Assembly: GCF_023022985.1 (NCBI RefSeq)
Contig: NZ_CP095461.1
Coordinates: 2,604,001 to 2,668,000, forward strand
Source of the DNA: Arthrobacter gengyunqii
GTDB lineage: Bacteria; Actinomycetota; Actinomycetes; Actinomycetales; Micrococcaceae
Direction of reading: 5' to 3'
Length of the DNA: 64,000 nt
Shown here: one piece after another, positions 1 to 9,600 of the stretch
Layout of the letters: the number at the start of each line of letters is the position of its first letter
Numbering within the stretch: position 1 is the stretch's first letter
Notes under the pieces: model-generated
Told to the model about the DNA's origin: nothing
The model's input: the letters and a program-made list of their open reading frames with translations, nothing else
Databases searched by the model: none
Made by a program: the position numbers and the translations under genes

Positions 1-1478
1 CCTTCAGCCAGCGTGGCAACAGAGATCTGCGGAAACCCCGGCCACGGCGCCTTGCCGCCGCGCTTGTCGGCCAGCCTGTCCATCACCGCGTAACTGCCGT
101 TGGCCAGGACAATGAACACCACGGGAACGCCGCGTTCGGCGGCCGTCCACAGCGATTGAATCGAATAGAGCGAGGAGCCGTCACCCACGACGGCGACCAC
201 AGTCCGGTCAGGCAGGCCCATCTTGAGTCCGATGGCGGCAGGCAGCGCGAACCCGAGCCCGCCCATGGCGGCCGAGACAAAGCCCAGGGGGGCGCGTGCC
301 GGCACCATGGCCTGCAGTGCCGGCCGCGAGGAGGGCGCTTCCTCGACCAGGACAGCGTCCCGGGGCAGGTAGCGGGCCAGGAGTTCAAAGACGTGTGCCG
401 CCCGCAGTGCAACGCCCTCCTGCGGGCGCTCCAGCCGGAAGGCTGCCTCCGGAGACACCGGAGACGCCGGACGCTGCGGACGGCCCACAAGCCGGGACCG
501 GAGCAGTTCGCAGATGCCGGCCGCCAGTACGGCCGGATCGCCGACGAGTGAGAGCTCAGCGGGCGAGCGGTTTGCCTCGGCCGGATCCGCCGTCAGCACC
601 ACCATCCGGGTCCCTACGGGAACCAGCGGACCTTCGTTGTACGGGTACTGACGGATGGCCGCGGTGCCCGCCACGAGCAGCACATCGTGCCCCTCAAGGG
701 CAGCACGCACCCTGACACGGTCTGCCGGAAGCTGTCCCTGATACAGCGGATGCGTCTGCGGGAAACCGGCCCGCGCGCCGAACGGCTCAATCCAGACCGG
801 AGCCTGCAGCGCTTCGGCCAGAGCTGTCAGCGCCGCCCAGCCCGCGTCGGTGTCGTTTCCAGCGCCGGCCAGGATGGCCGGATTGGCGGCACCGGCCAGC
901 AGCGCGGCCACCTCTTCAGCAGCTGCGGGCAGACCGGGCGGCGCCACAACCACCCGTCTGGAGGCCGCGGCGGCGTGCGGATCCGCCGGCTCGTCCCAGT
1001 CCCCCATCGGCACGATGACCAGCACCGGACCCGATCCCTGCTCGGCCTTCAGCGCGGCCCGTGAAACCGCGGACGGAACATCAGCGGCCCGGGCCGGCGC
1101 CAGAACCTCCAGCGGATAATTGCCGGCCAGCCCCTCCAGCTGACCGGTCAGGAACGGCTCCAGCGCCAAATGCCGGCGGTCCTGCTGGCCGACCATGACC
1201 ACCAGCGGTGCCCGGTTGGCGCGCGCCGTCGCAATGGCACCGACGGCATTGCCCAGCCCTGCCGTGGTGTGGAGCAGGGCGAAACCGCAGCGTCCGGTTG
1301 CCAGCGCGTAGCCGGTTGCCATCCCCACCACGGAGCCCTCGTGCAGGGCCAGGATGAAATCGAAGTCGTCGGGCAGGTCAATAAGGAAGGGCACTTCCGT
1401 GGAGCCGGGGTTCGAAAACAATGTGGTGAGGCCCCGCAGCCGCATCACGTCGAACGTTTCCTCCCGCACCGTCCTCAC
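1..1478 (-). CDS. mdlC: benzoylformate decarboxylase-like ThDP enzyme (3' end beyond window)
   Basis: This is a thiamine-diphosphate enzyme predicted to decarboxylate an aromatic 2-keto acid such as benzoylformate to its aldehyde in the cytoplasm. The frame stays open to the window edge, so about 492 residues are seen; the family is about 525 long. All catalytic residues known from Pseudomonas putida benzoylformate decarboxylase align at the same numbers: Ser26 in NPGS, Glu47 and His70, with His281 matched by the His in FPQTHPLYQG. The ThDP motif GDGSS with a downstream NGSY is present. The start is a GTG whose bases overlap the TGA of the upstream ABC ATPase (GTGA), so translation is probably coupled. 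Being last in a transporter operon suggests it acts on the imported compound. The exact substrate is not provable; other 2-keto acids or an aldehyde lyase activity remain possible. Confidence 0.9.
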   Translation of the reverse strand, partial: MRTVREETFDVMRLRGLTTLFSNPGSTEVPFLIDLPDDFDFILALHEGSVVGMATGYALATGRCGFALLHTTAGLGNAVGAIATARANRAPLVVMVGQQDRRHLALEPFLTGQLEGLAGNYPLEVLAPARAADVPSAVSRAALKAEQGSGPVLVIVPMGDWDEPADPHAAAASRRVVVAPPGLPAAAEEVAALLAGAANPAILAGAGNDTDAGWAALTALAEALQAPVWIEPFGARAGFPQTHPLYQGQLPADRVRVRAALEGHDVLLVAGTAAIRQYPYNEGPLVPVGTRMVVLTADPAEANRSPAELSLVGDPAVLAAGICELLRSRLVGRPQRPASPVSPEAAFRLERPQEGVALRAAHVFELLARYLPRDAVLVEEAPSSRPALQAMVPARAPLGFVSAAMGGLGFALPAAIGLKMGLPDRTVVAVVGDGSSLYSIQSLWTAAERGVPVVFIVLANGSYAVMDRLADKRGGKAPWPGFPQISVATLAE

Positions 1479-2374
1479 TTCCGGGCCACGCTTTCCCCGC
1501 CGGTATCTGCCCCGGGCACAGCTGAGCGCGGGACTCCCGCGCCGTCGGCCGCTGCTGCCCCCTGTTTGCCGGCGTTGCGTTTTGCCAGCTGGATCTGCTC
1601 GTAGACGTGGTTCCGCAGTTCCACGAAACGCGGAAGCGAGCGGGTGGTGAGCTGGTCCCGCTCCTCCGGCAGGTCGATGACAATGTCCTCCTGCACCACG
1701 GTGGGTGAGCTGGAGAGAACGACGACGCGCTCCCCCAGATACACGGACTCGTCGATATCGTGGGTGACGAAGAGGATGGTCACCCCCAGTTTTTCCCAGA
1801 TGTGCCGAACCAGGTCCTCCAGATCGGCGCGGGTCTGCGCGTCGACGGCGGCAAAAGGCTCATCCATCAGCAGGACCTTGGGCTGGTAGGCGACAGCCCG
1901 GGCGATGGCCACACGCTGCTGCATGCCGCCGGAGAGCTGCCACGGGTAGCTGGTGGGTACGTGGTCCAGTCCGACCGCCGCCAGCGCATCGTCCACCAGC
2001 CGGGTCCGTTCCGCCTTCGGGGTGCCCGCGGTTTTCAGCGGCAGCTCAACGTTGGCGCGGACCGTCATCCAAGGGAACAGGCTGCGGCCGTACTCCTGGA
2101 ACACCACCGCCATGTCCTTGGGCGGCTCCGTGATCCTTGTGCCCTCCAGGAGCACTTCGCCCGACGTCGGCGCCATCAGCCCGGCGATGATTTTCAGCAG
2201 TGTGGTCTTGCCGCTGCCGGAGGGACCCACCAGGCAGACCAGTTCCCCGGGGCGGAGGTCGAAGGTGAGATTCCGGACCGCCTCCACCTCACCGGCGTCG
2301 ACCTTGTAGATCTTCTGGATGCCGCGGACCTCCAGCAGCGGCTTTCCGGCCTCGGCCGTGGAATTACTCTGCAT
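1475..2374 (-). CDS. NitT/TauT-type ABC transporter ATP-binding protein
   Basis: This 299-residue protein is the nucleotide-binding subunit that powers the two membrane permeases encoded just upstream. It has the Walker A GPSGSGKTT near residue 52, a Q-loop, the signature LSGGMQQR, Walker B VLLMDEPFAAVD and the switch His in VTHDIDES, in the order and spacing of TauB/SsuB ATPases. Its start overlaps the end of the upstream permease gene by 11 bases, and its stop overlaps the GTG of the decarboxylase gene. The C-terminal 40 residues are Ala/Gly-rich and probably unstructured. The class normally imports nitrate, sulfonates, taurine or aromatic acids; sequence alone does not fix the substrate. 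Confidence 0.95.
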   Translation of the reverse strand: MQSNSTAEAGKPLLEVRGIQKIYKVDAGEVEAVRNLTFDLRPGELVCLVGPSGSGKTTLLKIIAGLMAPTSGEVLLEGTRITEPPKDMAVVFQEYGRSLFPWMTVRANVELPLKTAGTPKAERTRLVDDALAAVGLDHVPTSYPWQLSGGMQQRVAIARAVAYQPKVLLMDEPFAAVDAQTRADLEDLVRHIWEKLGVTILFVTHDIDESVYLGERVVVLSSSPTVVQEDIVIDLPEERDQLTTRSLPRFVELRNHVYEQIQLAKRNAGKQGAAAADGAGVPRSAVPGADTGGESVARK

Positions 2375-3137
2375 GTTCTACCTCTCTCAAGCCGTGGTAC
2401 CAGCCGAGGATGCGGCGCTCGGTCCACTGGAACAAAAATGACATGGTCACGCCGATCAATCCCAGGACCACAATGCCGCTCCACATTTCCGGAATGGCGA
2501 AGGACCGCTGGAACTGGACAATCGTGAAGCCCAGACCCTCCGAGGATGCGAACATCTCGGAGATGACCATGAGGATGAGGCCGATGGACAGGCACTGCCG
2601 GATGCCGGCCATGATCTGCGGGCTGGCGCTGGGCAGCACCAGGTAGCGCAGCCGGTTGAACCCGTCGATGCGGAAGGTCTTGGCACTGTCGCTGAGGGTG
2701 CCGTCCACGGCGCGGACGCCCTCGATCGTGTTGAGCAGCACCGGCCAGATGCAGCCGGAGACAATCACTGCAACCTTCATCTGATCGTTGATGCCGATCA
2801 GCAGCATCAGCACGGGAATGAGAACGGGCGGCGGAATGGCACGGAAGAATTCCAGCATCGGCTCCAGCAGGCTGCGCAGCCAGCGCGTGGTTCCGATCAG
2901 CACGCCCGCAACGGTGCCCAGCAGGATTGCCAGCAGGACGCCGATGATCAGCCGGGTGACGCTGGGAACCACGTCCTGCACGAACCGGTCCCCGACCCAG
3001 ACCGTCACCAGTTTGTCCGCCAGCACCCCGGGTTTGGGGACAAAGAAGTTGGTGGTTCCCAGGGTCGACACCCACCAAATAGCAATCAGCAGTGCCGGCA
3101 GGCCAATCAGGTAGGCGAATTTCTTGAGCAGTGTCAT
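2364..3137 (-). CDS. NitT/TauT-type ABC transporter permease (second)
   Basis: This 257-residue integral membrane protein has about six hydrophobic segments and the BPD_transp_1 (SsuC/TauC) fold. It begins with a membrane anchor (residues 8-26) and carries the cytoplasmic coupling region around DSAKTFRIDGFNRLRYLVLP, which contacts the ATPase. Its ATG overlaps the TGA of the other permease gene by four bases (ATGA). Two different permeases imply a heterodimeric membrane channel. It is distinct in sequence from the neighbouring permease, so this is an old duplication and not a recent one. Confidence 0.93.
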   Translation of the reverse strand: MTLLKKFAYLIGLPALLIAIWWVSTLGTTNFFVPKPGVLADKLVTVWVGDRFVQDVVPSVTRLIIGVLLAILLGTVAGVLIGTTRWLRSLLEPMLEFFRAIPPPVLIPVLMLLIGINDQMKVAVIVSGCIWPVLLNTIEGVRAVDGTLSDSAKTFRIDGFNRLRYLVLPSASPQIMAGIRQCLSIGLILMVISEMFASSEGLGFTIVQFQRSFAIPEMWSGIVVLGLIGVTMSFLFQWTERRILGWYHGLREVEHAE

Positions 3138-3922
3138 ACCACTACCTCCCCACGCACCGAGCTGTGCCAGCTGAGCGTGCGCCGTTCGATGAACCGCATG
3201 CCCAGATTGATCAGGATGCCCAGCACCCCGGTGGTCAGTACCAGCGCGTACATCTGCCCGACGGCGCCGCCGGACTGTGCCAGCGCAATTTCGTTGCCTA
3301 GTCCCGGCGTGCCGATGATCAGCCCGGCGGTGACGGCCAGGATCAGCGCAACGGCCGCGGCCAGCCGGATCCCGGTCATCAGGTACGGCAGCGTGGTGGG
3401 CCAGACAACGTAGCGGATCCGGTCGAACCGGCTCAGCCTGAAACTGCGGGCAGTGTTGCTGGCGACCGGATCCACGTCCGCCACCCCGTACAGCATCTGG
3501 ATCAGGACCTGCCAGAAGGAGGCGTACACCACCAGCAGCAGAGTTGATTCCAGATTGAAGCCGAACAGGAGCACCGCCAGGGGAATCAGGGCCACGGACG
3601 GAATCGGGCGCAGGAACTCGATGGTGGAATTGGTCGCCCGGCGCAGGAAGGTGCTGGAACCGATAATCAGACCCAGCACGACGGCGGCGGAGGCTGAGAT
3701 CGCAAGCCCCAGGGCCCAGCCGGTCATCGTATGCCCGACGGCGGCCCAGAAGGCGCCGAGAGCCAGGTTGGAGAAGAAGATGCCGAGCACTTCGCTGGCC
3801 GGCGGCAGGAAGGCGGGGTTGACCAGCCCGAGCCGGGGAATGAGTTCCCAGGTCAGGAGGAAGCCCACGATGCCGGCGAGCCCCAGCAGAGGACCGACAG
3901 GAAGCCGTTGGGGAGTTTTCAT
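3134..3922 (-). CDS. NitT/TauT-type ABC transporter permease (first)
   Basis: This 262-residue permease has six predicted membrane segments and the EAA-like coupling region near NTARSFRLSRFDRIRYVVWP. It forms the membrane pore together with the permease encoded immediately downstream. It follows the solute-binding protein gene after 22 bases, where the context contains a GGATC-type ribosome site close to the ATG. Position and similarity place it in the SsuC/TauC family. Nothing unusual is visible. Confidence 0.93.
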   Translation of the reverse strand: MKTPQRLPVGPLLGLAGIVGFLLTWELIPRLGLVNPAFLPPASEVLGIFFSNLALGAFWAAVGHTMTGWALGLAISASAAVVLGLIIGSSTFLRRATNSTIEFLRPIPSVALIPLAVLLFGFNLESTLLLVVYASFWQVLIQMLYGVADVDPVASNTARSFRLSRFDRIRYVVWPTTLPYLMTGIRLAAAVALILAVTAGLIIGTPGLGNEIALAQSGGAVGQMYALVLTTGVLGILINLGMRFIERRTLSWHSSVRGEVVV

Positions 3923-3944
3923 GGATCCCTGTTTCTCGTCGGTG

Positions 3945-4937
3945 CTACTGCTGGGCGGGAAGGATGCTGTCCAGGTCCGGAGCCTTGCTCAGGGTGCCGT
4001 AGCGGGTGGCGGCATCTCCAAGGACAGCCGCTGCATCCCGGTTGAATTCGACCCGGAAGGTGGGCAGGACCATCTTGGACCGCATCGCTTCGTCGATCTT
4101 GGTGTAGGTTCCCACGACCTCGCGGACAGCTTCGGGGTTCTCCTGGGCGAAAACGGTCGACTTGTTCATGGCCTCGGTGAACTTTTCCACAAGTTCGGGA
4201 TTGGCTTCGATGTACTCGCCAGAGGTGAAGTACCCGGAAATGTCCAGGTTCGGATCGGTCTCGGCAAAGTTGTAGGAGATCACCCGGGCACCGGACTCCA
4301 CGGACTGGGTCAGGAACGGGTCAAGGATCCAGGCAGCATCCACCTGGCCCGACTCCAGGGCTGCAGGGGCGTCGGGGAAGGGAACCTCCACAAATTTGAT
4401 GGACGAGGCATCGCCGCCGTCGTCCTCCACCACCTTGCGGATGGTGGTGTCACCGATGTTGGAAAGGTTGTTGACTGACACCGTCCGGCCCGCCAGATCG
4501 GCAGGGGTCTCGATGTCGGAATCGGCAGATACCACCACTGCCCCGAAATCGGAGGAGGTGTCTCCTGTGGTGGAGTTGCCGTTCGCCACGAACTGGACGT
4601 CCAGGCCCTTGTCGTTGGCAACCATGACCGACATGACGTTTCCGAAGGCAAACTGGAAGTCGCCGCTGACCACCCCGGGCACCGCCGCGGCACCGCCGCT
4701 GGTGGTCTGGATTTCGAGGTCTATGCCGGCGTCTTCAAAGAATCCCTGTTCCTTCCCCAGCCAGATGGGAGCGGTGTCCACGATCGGGATCACGCCCACA
4801 GACATCGAGGTCAGGCCTTCTCCCGCAGCGCCGGCCGTTTCGGTGGACTCGTCACCCGAGAGCGAGCCGGAGCCGCAGGCGGAGAGGGTCAGGACGGCAG
4901 CAGCGGCAGCTGCGGCGCAGACGGTGGCACGTTTCAC
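3945..4937 (-). CDS. NMT1/THI5-like solute-binding lipoprotein of the ABC transporter
   Basis: This 330-residue extracellular lipoprotein captures the substrate for the downstream permeases. The first 21 residues form a lipoprotein signal with an Ala-rich core and the lipobox LSAC, so Cys21 should be lipidated. An acidic/Gly linker follows, then a SsuA/THI5-like periplasmic-binding fold beginning at SVGVIPIVDTAPIWLGKEQG. The start is GTG with AAAGGAG eight bases upstream. It is the first gene of a five-gene operon ending in a ThDP decarboxylase. THI5-like proteins bind sulfonates, nitrate, aromatic acids or pyrimidines. An aromatic 2-keto or hydroxy acid would fit the last gene, but this is inference. 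Confidence 0.92.
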   Translation of the reverse strand: MKRATVCAAAAAAAVLTLSACGSGSLSGDESTETAGAAGEGLTSMSVGVIPIVDTAPIWLGKEQGFFEDAGIDLEIQTTSGGAAAVPGVVSGDFQFAFGNVMSVMVANDKGLDVQFVANGNSTTGDTSSDFGAVVVSADSDIETPADLAGRTVSVNNLSNIGDTTIRKVVEDDGGDASSIKFVEVPFPDAPAALESGQVDAAWILDPFLTQSVESGARVISYNFAETDPNLDISGYFTSGEYIEANPELVEKFTEAMNKSTVFAQENPEAVREVVGTYTKIDEAMRSKMVLPTFRVEFNRDAAAVLGDAATRYGTLSKAPDLDSILPAQQ

Positions 4938-4960
4938 GGATCGGCTCCTTTGACGAGGTC

Positions 4961-4988
4961 GCGGCCGTGCCGTTCAGTGCACGGCCGC
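4961..4988. promoter_or_regulatory. inverted repeat in leader of ABC/decarboxylase operon
   Basis: There is a perfect 10-bp inverted repeat (GCGGCCGTGC and its complement) with an 8-base loop. It lies 24 bases upstream of the GTG of the solute-binding protein gene, before its ribosome site. It could be an operator for a dimeric regulator or an mRNA hairpin. No adjacent regulator gene is present to support one choice. Confidence 0.4.
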
Positions 4989-5175
4989 TCAAGTTCGCAT
5001 GGTGAACATGAGTTCTCCACGCAAACGCTAAGGAGGTAATCCGGATCAGTCAAGGAAGTTTGTGAATTGCATCACTACCGAAAGCTGAACGTGACCTTGC
5101 CGGACGGCACGCTTCATTGTATTAGCGGCGTCCGGCGTACGGTCGGAACGATCGAGCGGCGGCAGGGGTCGCCGG

Positions 5176-6585
5176 TCAGGCGCGGCGACGCCGTGCGGCG
5201 ACGGCCCAGCGGGTGACCAGGCTCAGGATTAGCAGCGCTGCAGCGGCACCCACCGAGACAAGGAACGCGGCCTGGTGTCCGTGACTGTCTGCCAGGCGGC
5301 CCGCCAGGGCGGCGCCCAGCGCGGTTCCCGTGACAACGCCGCTGGCGAGCATGGTCATGACCGTGCCCATCAGGTGCCGCGGCGCGACGACGGCGCCGAT
5401 GCCGAAGATGCTGACCATCGTGGGACCCACCGGAATACCCAGGACAAAGAGCGCCACCAGCATGGTGGGAACGTCTGCGGGGAACAGGAGGAGCACCGAG
5501 AAAGCCGTCATGGCGGCGGCAGCGGCAAGCCAGCGGGCTGCCGGTCCGAACCGTTCAGGCCAGAAGGCCACGGACAGTGCCGCGGCGGCTGAGCTGATGC
5601 CCATGACCGCGTACAGCAGTCCGGCTGCGGAGGAGATGCCGAAGACTCCGCCGAAAGCGGTGAGGCTCGTTTGCGTTCCGCCGAAGAACGTTCCCATGGC
5701 CACCATGCCGAGCACGGGAAGCGCAATCAGGAGCCAGTCCGCACGCGGTTCCGCAGCGGCAGGCGTGAGCGGTTCGCCGGCGGCAGCGGCAGCGGCCTCT
5801 CGTTCTTCGCGGGCTGCGCGTGCCGCCCGGGCCGGAACAACGGTGCGGACCGTGGGATGCACGGCGAAAGCGCTGACCATGCTCAGCGTCAGGACGGCGG
5901 CGATGGCCAGCGGGAGCCAGGGCGCGACGGCGGCGGCCAGCAGCCCGACCAGCGCCGGACCGAGGACGAAGCTCAGTTCATCCGCAGTTCCTTCATAGGA
6001 CATGGCAGTGTCCAGGTCCCGGGTGCCCGCGGAACTCTTACGCGCAGTCATCGCCATCCACCGGACACGAGCGAGCGGCCCCACCTGGGGGCAGGTGGCC
6101 CCCATCAGAAAGGCGGTGGCAAGCGCCGCGTAGGGGGTGGAAGCATCAGGCAGCTGGAAGGCCATGTACAGGGTCAGCGCGATGGCCAGCGGGTTGACGA
6201 CGGCGGCGGCCAGCAGGACCGGCCGCTGGCCGATGCGGTCGGCCACGTAGCCAAGGACGGGAGCGCCTATGGCCGAACCGATGCCGACGGCGCCGGCGGC
6301 CAGTCCGCCGGTGGCGTAGGAACCGGTGACGCTCGTGACCAAGGTCAGTGCACCGATGGTCAGCATGGCCAGGGGAAGCCGGGCCAGGAAGGCGACCGGG
6401 ACAAAACCGCGTCCCGCCATCGCGAAAATCCGGGCGTAGCGGCCGGCGGTTGCCGCGGTGGCCTGGTCGGGAGCCGGGGAATCCGGCTGTGGGGATTCCG
6501 GCTGCGGGATGTGCGGCTGCGGGTCGGGAGACTGCTGCTCCGGAGCCCGGGAAGAGACGGAAGAAGATGACAGGTGGTTACTCAT
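5176..6585 (-). CDS. MFS transporter
   Basis: This is a major facilitator superfamily membrane transporter of about 469 residues with around 12 hydrophobic segments. The loop GYVADRIGQRPVLL between helices 2 and 3 is the usual MFS signature. A long cytoplasmic loop rich in Ala/Arg/Glu (AARAAREEREAAAAAAGE) separates the two halves. The N-terminal 45 residues are Ser/Pro/Gln-rich with a repeating PQPxxPQPxSP pattern and should be disordered. The start is uncertain: ATG at 6585 begins MSNHLSSS, while an in-frame ATG at 6651 has AGAAGG nine bases upstream and would add 22 Arg-rich residues. The substrate is unknown; it could be a drug or metabolite exporter. Confidence 0.85.
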   Translation of the reverse strand: MSNHLSSSSVSSRAPEQQSPDPQPHIPQPESPQPDSPAPDQATAATAGRYARIFAMAGRGFVPVAFLARLPLAMLTIGALTLVTSVTGSYATGGLAAGAVGIGSAIGAPVLGYVADRIGQRPVLLAAAVVNPLAIALTLYMAFQLPDASTPYAALATAFLMGATCPQVGPLARVRWMAMTARKSSAGTRDLDTAMSYEGTADELSFVLGPALVGLLAAAVAPWLPLAIAAVLTLSMVSAFAVHPTVRTVVPARAARAAREEREAAAAAAGEPLTPAAAEPRADWLLIALPVLGMVAMGTFFGGTQTSLTAFGGVFGISSAAGLLYAVMGISSAAAALSVAFWPERFGPAARWLAAAAAMTAFSVLLLFPADVPTMLVALFVLGIPVGPTMVSIFGIGAVVAPRHLMGTVMTMLASGVVTGTALGAALAGRLADSHGHQAAFLVSVGAAAALLILSLVTRWAVAARRRRA

Positions 6586-6688
6586 GCGATGTCCAGATAC
6601 GTTGCATCGCGCATCGTCCCCCCTCCCGATGCGCCGAACCCGGTTACGCATCCAGCTTACCTTCTCTCGGGAATCAGCGCAGGGCGCC

Positions 6689-9600
6689 CTACACGCCCAC
6701 CGGGTTCCCGGCCGAGAAGCGGACGGAGGACCCGTTGCGCCCCTTGGTGATCTGCAGTTGCGCGCCGATCCGCTGCTTCATCTCCGCCACGTGGCTGACC
6801 AGCCCCACCACCCGGCCGCCGTCGCGCAGTCCTTCCAACGCGTCCATGACCTCTTCCAGGGAGGTCTCGTCCAGACTGCCGAAGCCCTCATCCACAAACA
6901 GTGTCTCGATGTTCACGCCCCCTGCTTCCTGCTGCACCACGTCGGCAAGCCCCAGTGCCAGGGCCAGGGATGCCATAAAACTCTCGCCGCCGGAAAGGGT
7001 GGCGGTATCCCGGTGCTGCCCGGTCCAGGCATCGGTGACGTGCAGGCCCAGCCCGGACTTCCTGTTGCCCGCGGTGGAGTCGCTGTGTACCAGGGCGTAC
7101 CGTCCGCCCGACATGGCTGACAGCCGTTCCGTGGCTGCCGCAGCCACCTGTTCCAGGCGTGCGGCCAGTACGTAGGTGCTCAGCGTCATCTTGTAGCCGT
7201 TCTCCCCGGCTCCGCGCGCAGTGTCGGTCACGGAGCGCAGGAGGTCGAACCGTTCCTCCAGGGGGCGGATGCGCTCGGCTGCCGCTGCCAGTTCCAGCCC
7301 GTACGACTGGAGCGCCTTGGTGGATGCTTCCAGCAGACCCAGCTGGACCGAGCAGTCCGTCAGGCGCGTGCGGGCCGCCGCCGCCGCATCCGAGGCCAGG
7401 ACCAGATCCTCCTCTTCGGGCACCGGGAGCGGTTCACCGTCCGCGTCCACCTCGGCTGCCGAGTCCTCCCCTTCCCGGCGCAGAGCCAGCCGCTGCCCTT
7501 CCTGGTCGTACCGGGCCACCGTCAATTTGGCGTCGGCGGCCGAGCCCGCCTCCAGCAGGGCATCGCGCACGTCCTGAACCGTTTCGAAGTCGGAGTCCTC
7601 CAGACGTGCTGCGAGGTCGTCAGCGGCCTCGGCCGCATTGTCCCGCGCGGTCTGCAGCTCGGCGAGGGAACGCCGGGCGGCGCCGATCAGGGCGCGAAGT
7701 TCTGCCAGACAGTTCACCCGTTCGGCGAGCGTTGCAAATCCGTCGCGGGCGGCCTCCACTCGTCCGCTGAGATCGGCAATTTGGCGCTGCGCCGAAAGGC
7801 GCTGCTCGTCGGCCTGGGCCGCAGCAACCAGCGCTGCTGCTTCCTGCTCGGCCAGTGAGTTGCGTTTTCGGGACAGTTCCGCGCCGCGTGCCACGGCGGT
7901 ATCCAGTTCAGCGGCGGCGGCCGCCGCTGCGGCAAGTTCACTCTCCGCTGCTTCTTCCTGTGCCTTGGCTGCCTCGAGATCGCCGTCTCCGCCCTGGATC
8001 CGCAGTTCGGCGACGCTGCGGCCGTCCTCGGCCGCCTGCATCCGGGCAGCTTCGTACGCGGACTCTGCCGCTTGGGTGAGCCGCAGTGCGTCGTCCTCAT
8101 CCTGCTTGGTGACGGCGCTTTCACCGTCGGGCAGGGCGGCCGGTGCGGGGTGTTCGCAGCTGCCGCAGACGGGGCAGTCCTGCCCGTCCACGAGTCTTCC
8201 GGCCAATTCTGCAGCGGCCTGGTCCAGCCGGCGCTGCAGTTTGTCCTGCCAGGCCTGGCGGCGGTCCTGATAGATGCCGCGCAGGCGTGCCGCCTCGGTT
8301 TCGGAGGCTGCAGCCGTAGCGGTGGCTTCGGCATATTCGCTGATGGCGAGGGTCAGGGCACGGGCACGGAGCACGTCTTTCTGTGCTGATTCCTGCCGGG
8401 ATGCCTGCTCCCGCAGCGATTCCAGTTCCCGGGTCAGCTCGGATTCTTCGGCGCGCAGCTCCTCCCCCGCTGCTTCCGCGGCAGCGGCTGCGGCCCGGCT
8501 GGCATCGCCGCGGTCGGAAGCGTCCTGGAACGTCGCCTCCAGGTTCCCGATGCGCTCTTCCTCGGCCAGCGCTGCTTCGGCCGCGCCCAGCTCCGTGGTC
8601 AGCCGGTCCTCGGCAACTGACAGGGCCGGGGCGAGGGCCCCTTCGGCGGCCATGTTGTCGGTGAGGCCGAACCCGGCTGCCTGTACATGCGCCAGCAGTG
8701 CCGCCTGTGCCTGTACAGCAGCCTGTTCGCGGAGCCGGAGCCGTTCCTGCGCAGTGTCGACAGCCCGGACGTAACCGCTCAGCGACTCGGCCCGCAGATG
8801 CCGTTCGAGGGCGCTTCGCACCGGTTCCACCTCGTCGCGGCGGGCGGCATGAGCCTGTTCGTCACGTTCGAGCTGCTCCCGGGCAATGCCGCGGGAACGG
8901 CGCGTCTCCACGTCCTGGCGCGTGTGCTCGGCTTCCCGGAGCGCGGCAGCCAGGGATGTGTGCTCCTTCCGCGCAGCCGCTGTGCGGAACGCCAGGAGGC
9001 GGCGGAATTCTTCCACTTGGCCGGCCTCACCGCCTTCGACGGCGCCGGCCCCAGTGTGTGTGTCCGTGTCTGCGTCTGTGTTTGTGTCTTCAGCTGTGCC
9101 CTCCGCCCAGCGCTCCATTTCGTCGCGCGCGCGGCGCATCACATGCTCGCTCTCGGCGCGGGCGGCATTCAGCTCGCGCTCGGCCACGGCCAGGTCCGCC
9201 TTGAGCTGGGCTTCAATATTCTCGAACCGCGTGGTGCCGAACAGCTTCTGCAGCAGCGCGGACCGGCTGGCGGCGTCGGCCTGCAGGAAGGCCGCGAAGT
9301 CGCCCTGCGGCAGCATCACCACCCGGGTGAACTGATCCTTGTCCATGCCCATCAGGGCCCTGATCTCGACGCCTGCTTCATCATTGCGGGCGGTCTTCTG
9401 GATCCATTCCCCGTTGACGAGTTCGCGGAGGGTGGTCTTTGCCTGTTCCACGACGGTTTTGCCGGTTCCGCGCTTGGCCGGACGGTCCCAGGCCGGGGTG
9501 CGGACCACTTCGAAACGGCGGTCCCCGGAGCTGAACTCGCACAGGACCTCCGGCGCGGTGTCCGGTGCGGCGTGGTCGCTGCGCAGCCGCTTGGAGGTTT

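Noticed and set aside
5027..5045. Sequence TAAGGAGGTAATCC resembling a ribosome site or a 16S rRNA end
   Set aside because: It is on the plus strand with only an eight-codon frame behind it, and no rRNA sequence surrounds it.
4938..5175. TPP riboswitch upstream of the THI5-like binding protein
   Set aside because: The conserved CUGAGA and ACCUG elements are missing, so the transporter is not thiamine-regulated by a riboswitch here.
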